DNA from: Mycobacterium sp. 852013-50091_SCH5140682
GTDB lineage: Bacteria; Actinomycetota; Actinomycetes; Mycobacteriales; Mycobacteriaceae
Direction of reading: 5' to 3'
NCBI RefSeq assembly: GCF_001665685.1
Contig: NZ_LZTB01000136.1
Coordinates: 35,062-99,061, forward strand
DNA length: 64,000 nucleotides
The notes beneath the pieces are model-generated. The model was not told where the DNA came from, did no database searches, and saw only the letters and a list, made by a program, of their open reading frames with translations. A program made the position numbers and the translations under genes. This document shows, in pieces, positions 59,661 to 64,000 of the stretch. Within the stretch, counting starts at the first letter, position 1, and each line of letters starts with the position of its first letter.

Positions 59661-61077
59661 AATCGGCTTTCGAGCAGGCCTCTCCGACTTCGCCGTCGTG
59701 CGCAAGCACCGTGGGCCCGTCCAGGGTGGTGAACCGAAACTCGGGCACCTGGAATTCGTGGTAGAGCGGGCTGCGCACGAGCCGGCCCAGGGCGATCGCC
59801 GTGGCGATCCGCAGACCGCTGAATCGCCTGCCGCTCTCCAGGATCCGTACATCGAGCAGCCCGTCGTCCATGCGTGGACGTATCGACGGCGCGAACCCTG
59901 ACGGCAGATACGTCGAATTGCCCAGGAAGAACAGCGAAGTCTGCACCGTCTTGTCGTCGTAGGCGATGCGGACCGACCGATCGCGGCGCAACGTCAGATA
60001 CGCCGCGTACGCCCCGGCCAGCCGCTTGCCGATCTTGCCTTCGAGCTTCTCACGCACCCGGACATAGTTCGGATAGGCACCGATGCTCGCGGTGTTGATC
60101 ACGGTCTGGTCGTCGTTGAGGCGAACCAGATCCACATACGCAGCGTTGCCATCGCGGATGGCGTCGACCGTCTGCGTGACCGTGGCACACCCGATGTCCT
60201 TGGCGAAGTGGTTGAACGTCCCGCCCGGGAAGACCGCCAGCGGAACCCCCGCGTCGAATGCGACTCCGGCTGCGCAGGCGACGGTGCCGTCACCACCGCC
60301 GACAGCGAGCACCTCACCGCGGGCCGCGGCGTCGCGCATCACCTGCACGACGTCGTCCTCGCCATCGAGTTTGACTATCTCGATGTGCGGCAACGCCTTT
60401 CGGACCTCGTCGATGACGCGACCGCCGGTGCCCTCACCGGAGTCGGGGTTGATCACCAGGACCACGCCGTCCCCGTCCGGCCGGGGATCGGTGTGATAGC
60501 GCAGCGGCTCGGCCGCCGGGATCGCCGAGGTGGGGATGGTGGGCACGACCCTGGCGCCCAGGATGGCGATGGCTGCTCCGATACCGAACCCGGCGAAGAC
60601 GTCTCCGGGATAGTGCGCGCCGGTGGCCACGCGGGACAGCCCGACCAGGCCTGCGAGCAGGCCCAGCGCGAGCCCGACGGGCGGGCTCTCCAGGCCGACG
60701 CCCACCGCGAACGCCGCGGCGCTCGCAGAGTGGCCCGATGGTAGGGAATGCGAGGTGGGGATGCGTCGGGAGCGCCGCGCCAGGGGGATCAAGGTGTGGT
60801 CCGGCCGCGGCCGGTGCCAGAGCCGTTTGGCGATCTGGTTGGTCACGAGACTGGTGACGGCCAGGCTGGCCACGCCCCGGACGCTGCCGCGCCGCACCGA
60901 CGAGCCGCCAACTACTCCCAGCGCAGCCGCTATGGCCAGCCACAGCTTCGAGTGGTCGGCAGCGTTGGTCAGCCGCGGCATGGCTTTGTCGAGCAGCGGG
61001 CTGGGGGATTCTGCGACAGCTTCGAACACCTCGCGGTCCAACGTCCCCAGGTCTCGGGCGATCTTTCGCACGTCCAT
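59614..61077 (-). CDS. PAP2 phosphatase / diacylglycerol-sphingosine kinase fusion
   Basis: A 487-residue fusion. Residues about 20-190 are a PAP2 domain (AKRLWHRPRPD, SLPSGHSASAA, RVATGAHYPGDVFAG). Residues about 200-487 are a DAGK/LCB5 lipid kinase domain with VLVINPDSGEGTGG, VGGGDGTVACAAGVA and FPGGTFNHFAKDIG. One protein would thus both remove and add phosphate on lipids, as in related actinobacterial fusions. The ATG at 61077 is preferred over TTG 61080. It converges on a second PAP2 gene. Confidence 0.92.
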   Translation of the reverse strand: MDVRKIARDLGTLDREVFEAVAESPSPLLDKAMPRLTNAADHSKLWLAIAAALGVVGGSSVRRGSVRGVASLAVTSLVTNQIAKRLWHRPRPDHTLIPLARRSRRIPTSHSLPSGHSASAAAFAVGVGLESPPVGLALGLLAGLVGLSRVATGAHYPGDVFAGFGIGAAIAILGARVVPTIPTSAIPAAEPLRYHTDPRPDGDGVVLVINPDSGEGTGGRVIDEVRKALPHIEIVKLDGEDDVVQVMRDAAARGEVLAVGGGDGTVACAAGVAFDAGVPLAVFPGGTFNHFAKDIGCATVTQTVDAIRDGNAAYVDLVRLNDDQTVINTASIGAYPNYVRVREKLEGKIGKRLAGAYAAYLTLRRDRSVRIAYDDKTVQTSLFFLGNSTYLPSGFAPSIRPRMDDGLLDVRILESGRRFSGLRIATAIALGRLVRSPLYHEFQVPEFRFTTLDGPTVLAHDGEVGEACSKADFSVRYRALPVFRPLR

Positions 61078-61159
61078 CAATTCAACTTACCGACCGTCCG
61101 CGACCTGATCGTGTCCAAACCTTTACGGCGACGATAGCGTTGCCAGCGACGATAGTTGG

Positions 61160-61813
61160 GTGCGACGACTGGGAGCCCTGCTATGCGCCGCGGTGTTGGC
61201 TCTGGCGGGCGCGCCGGTGGCAGGCGCTGTCGAGCCGTGGTTCGGCAACTCGGTGGGCACCGCCACGCAGGTGATTTCCGTTGTCGGCGTTGGTGGTTCG
61301 AAAGCCATGATGGATGTCTATCAGCGGGACGCCACCGGCTGGCAGGCCGTCGCCGCAGGCATCCCCGCCAGTATCGGCGCCAACGGCATGGCTGCTGAAA
61401 CCCACGACGGCAACATGGCGACCCCGATGGGCGTGTTCTCGCTCGACTTCGCGTTCGGCACCGCGCCCAATCCCGGCGGTGGGCTGCAGTACGTGCAGAT
61501 CACCGACAACAACCACTGGTGGGACGGCGACGTCAAGAGCCCGACCTACAACACCATGCAGGTGTGTCAGAAGGCGCAGTGCCCGTTCAACACCGATCCG
61601 GCCAGCGGGACCGAGAACCTGAACATCTCGGCCTACAAGCACGCCGTGGTGATGGGCGTCAACAAGGCCCGGGTCCCCGGTAACGGTGGTGCGTTCTTCG
61701 TGCACACTACCGATGGCGGGCCCACCGCGGGGTGTGTGGCGATCGACGATGCCAAACTTGTGCAGATCATGCAGTGGCTGCGGCCCGGTGCGGTGATCGC
61801 CGTCGCCAAGTAG
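61160..61813 (+). CDS. Secreted L,D-transpeptidase-like protein (YkuD-type catalytic motif)
   Basis: A 217-residue exported protein with a signal peptide (LGALLCAAVLALAGAPVAGA). The C-terminal HTTDGGPTAGCVAI (His182, Cys192) is the YkuD active-site pattern that makes or modifies peptidoglycan cross-links. It lacks the Ig-like domains of the large mycobacterial Ldt proteins and may be a hydrolase or an uncharacterised member. GTG start at 61160; the direct repeat at 61128-61155 and a GATAGT at -10 suggest leaderless initiation. Confidence 0.8.
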   Translation: MRRLGALLCAAVLALAGAPVAGAVEPWFGNSVGTATQVISVVGVGGSKAMMDVYQRDATGWQAVAAGIPASIGANGMAAETHDGNMATPMGVFSLDFAFGTAPNPGGGLQYVQITDNNHWWDGDVKSPTYNTMQVCQKAQCPFNTDPASGTENLNISAYKHAVVMGVNKARVPGNGGAFFVHTTDGGPTAGCVAIDDAKLVQIMQWLRPGAVIAVAK

Positions 61814-61816
61814 CCG

Positions 61817-62275
61817 TCAAATATGCAGGGCCGTACCGGGTTTGAGGTTGAAGTTCAAGCCGTCCAGTGACATCGTGGCGTCGTAGGTGCGGTCGTATCC
61901 GGTGCCGCTGATCTTCCAGCCATCACTCGTGCGGCGGTAGGTGTCGTGGTAGAACGCCGCGCCGATGAGCATGAAGTTGAACGCCGGTGCGATCACCCGG
62001 TCCTGCAGGTACCACGTCGCCGTGGCCTCGTCACCGGTCACGGTGATTTCCGGGTGGGAGACGTGGTGCTCGGTGATGGTCTCCGGGCCCAGTGACTGCC
62101 GCATATAGTCCACCAGGGCGTCGCGCTCGGTGAAATGCAGCGACTCGCCGAGCGATTGCCCGTAGTCGGCGACGACGTCCTCGGTGAGGGTGTCGGCGAA
62201 TTCATCCCAGTTCTTGGTGTCCAACGCGCGCAGATAGCGGTATTTGACCTGCTTGACGTCGTCGATGTCGCTCAT
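61817..62275 (-). CDS. SnoaL-like / NTF2-fold protein
   Basis: A 152-residue cone-shaped-barrel protein. It starts MSDIDDVKQVKYRYLRALDTKNWDEFADTLTEDV-type sequence, then ITEHHVSHPEITVTGDEATATWYLQDRV and YHDTYRRTSDGWKISGTGYDRTY, typical of SnoaL-like polyketide-cyclase and dehydratase relatives. The active-site residues cannot be assigned and the function is unknown. The ATG at 62275 is preferred over 62284. It ends three bases from the convergent transpeptidase-like gene, with no terminator between. Confidence 0.78.
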   Translation of the reverse strand: MSDIDDVKQVKYRYLRALDTKNWDEFADTLTEDVVADYGQSLGESLHFTERDALVDYMRQSLGPETITEHHVSHPEITVTGDEATATWYLQDRVIAPAFNFMLIGAAFYHDTYRRTSDGWKISGTGYDRTYDATMSLDGLNFNLKPGTALHI

Positions 62276-62509
62276 GCCCGCCATTGCAACACAATCGCCC
62301 GGGGCGGGTACAGAGTGCGCCCACAACGGCATTGTTAGGGTCGTCATGGCGCGGCGCGCAGGGGCAATGCGGTATGTGGGCACCGGTATAGAGCGCGCTG
62401 TGAATGCCATGTGGAGTCCAAAAGCGCGATGGCGGAACGTGTTCGATTCGATTACGAAAGTGTGTCAGGGGTCTGAGTGCGTGCCGAACCGACTACTGTG
62501 ATTCCCGTT

Positions 62510-63928
62510 ATGAGCGACCCGCTTGGGTTGTCGATCGGGACCACCAACCTGGTTGCGGCGCGCGTCGGCAATCAACCTGTGATACGGCGATCGGTATTGA
62601 CCTTGTCGGCAGACCGCACGCCGCAGGTCGGCGCGCCCGCCGACGGGCACGGCGTGACGTTGGCCGGGTTCGTCGAACGGGTCGGTGACCCGGTTCCCCT
62701 GGTAGCGCCCGACGGGGCCTCGTATGCGGCCGATGCCCTGCTGGTCGAGGCGCTCGACGCGATGGTTGACGCCGCAGGCGGCCCGTCGCCACAGCTCGCG
62801 ATCGCGGTTCCCGCGCACTGGGGGGCGCCGACGCTGCGCGCGTTGCGCAGCGCCATGCGGACCAATCCGAACCTTTCTCACGACGGGATGCCCGCGCGGC
62901 TGGTCTCCGATGCCGTGGCGTCGCTGACGGCGTTGCGGGCCAACCCGGGCCTGCCGCTCAGCGGCGTGGTGGCGCTGCTCGATTTCGGTGGGGGCGGCAC
63001 AAGCATCACATTGGCCGACGCGGGAGCGTCCTTCGAGCCGATCGACGAGACCACCCGGTACACGGACTTCTCGGGTGACCAGATCGACCAGGCGCTGCTG
63101 ACTCATGTGCTCGACGGCGTCGCGCAGGCCGGTGGTATCGACCCCGCAGGCACCACGGCGGTGGGATCGTTGGCCCGACTGCGGGAGGAGTGCCGACAGG
63201 CCAAGGAACGGTTGTCGGCGGAGACTGCCACCGACCTCATGGTCGAACTGCCGGGATACTCCGCGGCTGTCCGGGTGACCCGTGCCGAGCTCGAAACGCT
63301 GATGCGGCAGCCACTGGCCGGTGCGCTGGCGGCGCTGGAAACAGCCTTGGAACGCAACGGGATTGGCTGGCCTGCGGTGGCCGCTGTGGTCACCATCGGC
63401 GGCGGTGCCAATATTCCGCTTGTCACCCAACAACTTTCGGAGCATTCGCAGGCTCAGGTGGTGACGACGCCGCAGCCCGCGCTGGATGCCGCGATCGGTG
63501 GCGCGCTTGCCGCGGCGTATTCGGCTGACGCCGACGTGCAAACCGGGGTCGCTCCGACCCTGGAAGCCACCGCTGCGACCCCGATCCCCGATATGACGCC
63601 CCAGGAACCGGATTCCTCGACGTTCCGGGCGCTGGCCTGGTCTCAGGACGACACCGACGACGACGTCGTGCCCTACACCGGGCCGGACCTGGACTCCTTC
63701 GGAACCCACACCGCGGCGCGCCCCACCGTGCACTACGTGCCGCGGACCGGTCCGATCGAAGAGCCCCGCTCCGCGTGGCAGAAGCTGCCGGTGGCGGTGT
63801 TCGGCGTCGCCGCCGCGTTGGTGATCGTCGCCATCGGCGGCGTCACCTACGCGCTGACCAGTGCCACGGACACCGCGACGACATCGGTAGCACCGCCCCC
63901 GCCACCACAACCCGTGACACAGAAGTAG
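62510..63928 (+). CDS. Membrane-anchored Hsp70-like ATPase-domain protein
   Basis: A 472-residue protein whose first 350 residues fit an Hsp70/actin-like ATPase domain (phosphate 1 GLSIGTTNL, phosphate 2 ALLDFGGGGTSITL, adenosine VVTIGGGANIPLVTQ). It has no Hsp70 substrate-binding domain. After an acidic linker with many threonines comes one transmembrane helix (about residues 425-450, VFGVAAALVIVAIGGVTYAL), and the protein ends in a short proline-rich tail. The last Lys and stop codon lie inside the 79-base repeat, so the original C-terminus may have been longer. Confidence 0.82.
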   Translation: MSDPLGLSIGTTNLVAARVGNQPVIRRSVLTLSADRTPQVGAPADGHGVTLAGFVERVGDPVPLVAPDGASYAADALLVEALDAMVDAAGGPSPQLAIAVPAHWGAPTLRALRSAMRTNPNLSHDGMPARLVSDAVASLTALRANPGLPLSGVVALLDFGGGGTSITLADAGASFEPIDETTRYTDFSGDQIDQALLTHVLDGVAQAGGIDPAGTTAVGSLARLREECRQAKERLSAETATDLMVELPGYSAAVRVTRAELETLMRQPLAGALAALETALERNGIGWPAVAAVVTIGGGANIPLVTQQLSEHSQAQVVTTPQPALDAAIGGALAAAYSADADVQTGVAPTLEATAATPIPDMTPQEPDSSTFRALAWSQDDTDDDVVPYTGPDLDSFGTHTAARPTVHYVPRTGPIEEPRSAWQKLPVAVFGVAAALVIVAIGGVTYALTSATDTATTSVAPPPPPQPVTQK

Positions 63929-64000
63929 CCGTGTTTCGGAACCGCCAGAATCGTCCACGTCGCTCTCTGCCGCCTGTGGCGCCGGAGAATGCCGCTGAGA
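63922..64000 (+). repeat. Second copy of the 79-base exact direct repeat, at the window edge
   Basis: Identical to 49892-49970 at every base; it begins GAAGTAGCC and continues to the last base of the window. The left boundary is sharp: the base before differs (A here, T there). It supplies the stop codon of the Hsp70-like gene in the same frame as it stops the permease gene. Confidence 0.97.
63931..64000 (+). CDS. Start of a second copy of the universal stress protein gene (partial)
   Basis: GTG at 63931 opens a frame whose 23 visible codons are identical to those of the stress protein gene at 49901. It begins two bases after the Hsp70-like stop, the same spacing as after the permease. The rest lies beyond the window, so whether it is complete is unknown. 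Confidence 0.75.
   Translation, partial: MFRNRQNRPRRSLPPVAPENAAE

Noticed and set aside
62465..63958. A 497-codon minus-strand frame opposite the Hsp70-like gene
   Set aside because: The sense strand carries clear nucleotide-binding motifs; the antisense product is repetitive Arg/Gly sequence.
1..64000. tRNA genes, CRISPR arrays, insertion sequences or phage genes
   Set aside because: None was seen on reading the window; no transposase, integrase or regularly spaced repeats are present.

Overview
The window is high-GC actinobacterial DNA and almost certainly comes from a fast-growing mycobacterium close to Mycolicibacterium smegmatis. The evidence is a complete ESX-3 type VII secretion locus (eccA3 to eccE3), a PolD2-type repair polymerase, the sulfotransferase Stf0, F420-type enzymes, several fadD/fadE genes and many ATGA/GTGA start-stop overlaps. 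From memory, the gene order from the PolD2-like gene to the sulfatase follows M. tuberculosis Rv0269c to Rv0296c, with fast-grower insertions in place of the PE_PGRS block. No tRNA, rRNA, CRISPR array or insertion sequence was seen.

Layout. (1) 1-1.6 kb: the 5' part of an acyl-CoA dehydrogenase gene and a STAS-domain gene, both on the minus strand. (2) 1.8-11.9 kb: an L-rhamnose module. A plus-strand operon (MFS permease, isomerase, aldolase-dehydrogenase fusion, kinase, LacI regulator) meets a minus-strand lutABC lactate-oxidation operon. Each operon has the same perfect 14-bp palindrome just downstream of a good promoter, so one LacI protein probably links rhamnose breakdown, which yields lactate, to lactate use. 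(3) 11.9-32.1 kb: accessory metabolism. This includes PolD2, fadD2, an SDR, fadE6, a hydroxyacid dehydrogenase/hydrolase/TetR unit, two VOC proteins, a TetR-VOC-CMD-MBL operon, a DUF2236 oxygenase-like protein, an F420-type reductase with a DUF2306 membrane protein, two LCM-type methyltransferases and several regulators with visible operators. (4) 32.1-46.7 kb: the ESX-3 operon, preceded by two IdeR-like iron boxes and followed by a terminator. (5) 46.7-50.5 kb: two gene-poor gaps, a universal stress protein, and an amino-acid permease coupled to a second universal stress protein. (6) 50.5-58.1 kb: an amidohydrolase, tam, an alpha/beta hydrolase and a sulfation operon (sulfatase, stf0, cysD, cysNC). 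(7) 58.2-64 kb: a NUDIX hydrolase, a PAP2 phosphatase, a PAP2-lipid kinase fusion, an L,D-transpeptidase-like protein, a SnoaL-like protein and a membrane-anchored Hsp70-like protein.

The most unusual feature is at the right edge. The last 79 bases (63922-64000) exactly repeat 49892-49970, which is the junction between the permease stop codon and the start of the second universal stress protein gene. The repeat also supplies the last lysine and the stop codon of the Hsp70-like gene. This means a 14,030-bp tandem duplication whose second copy starts here, a copied stress-protein gene, or an assembly join. Sequence beyond the window would decide.
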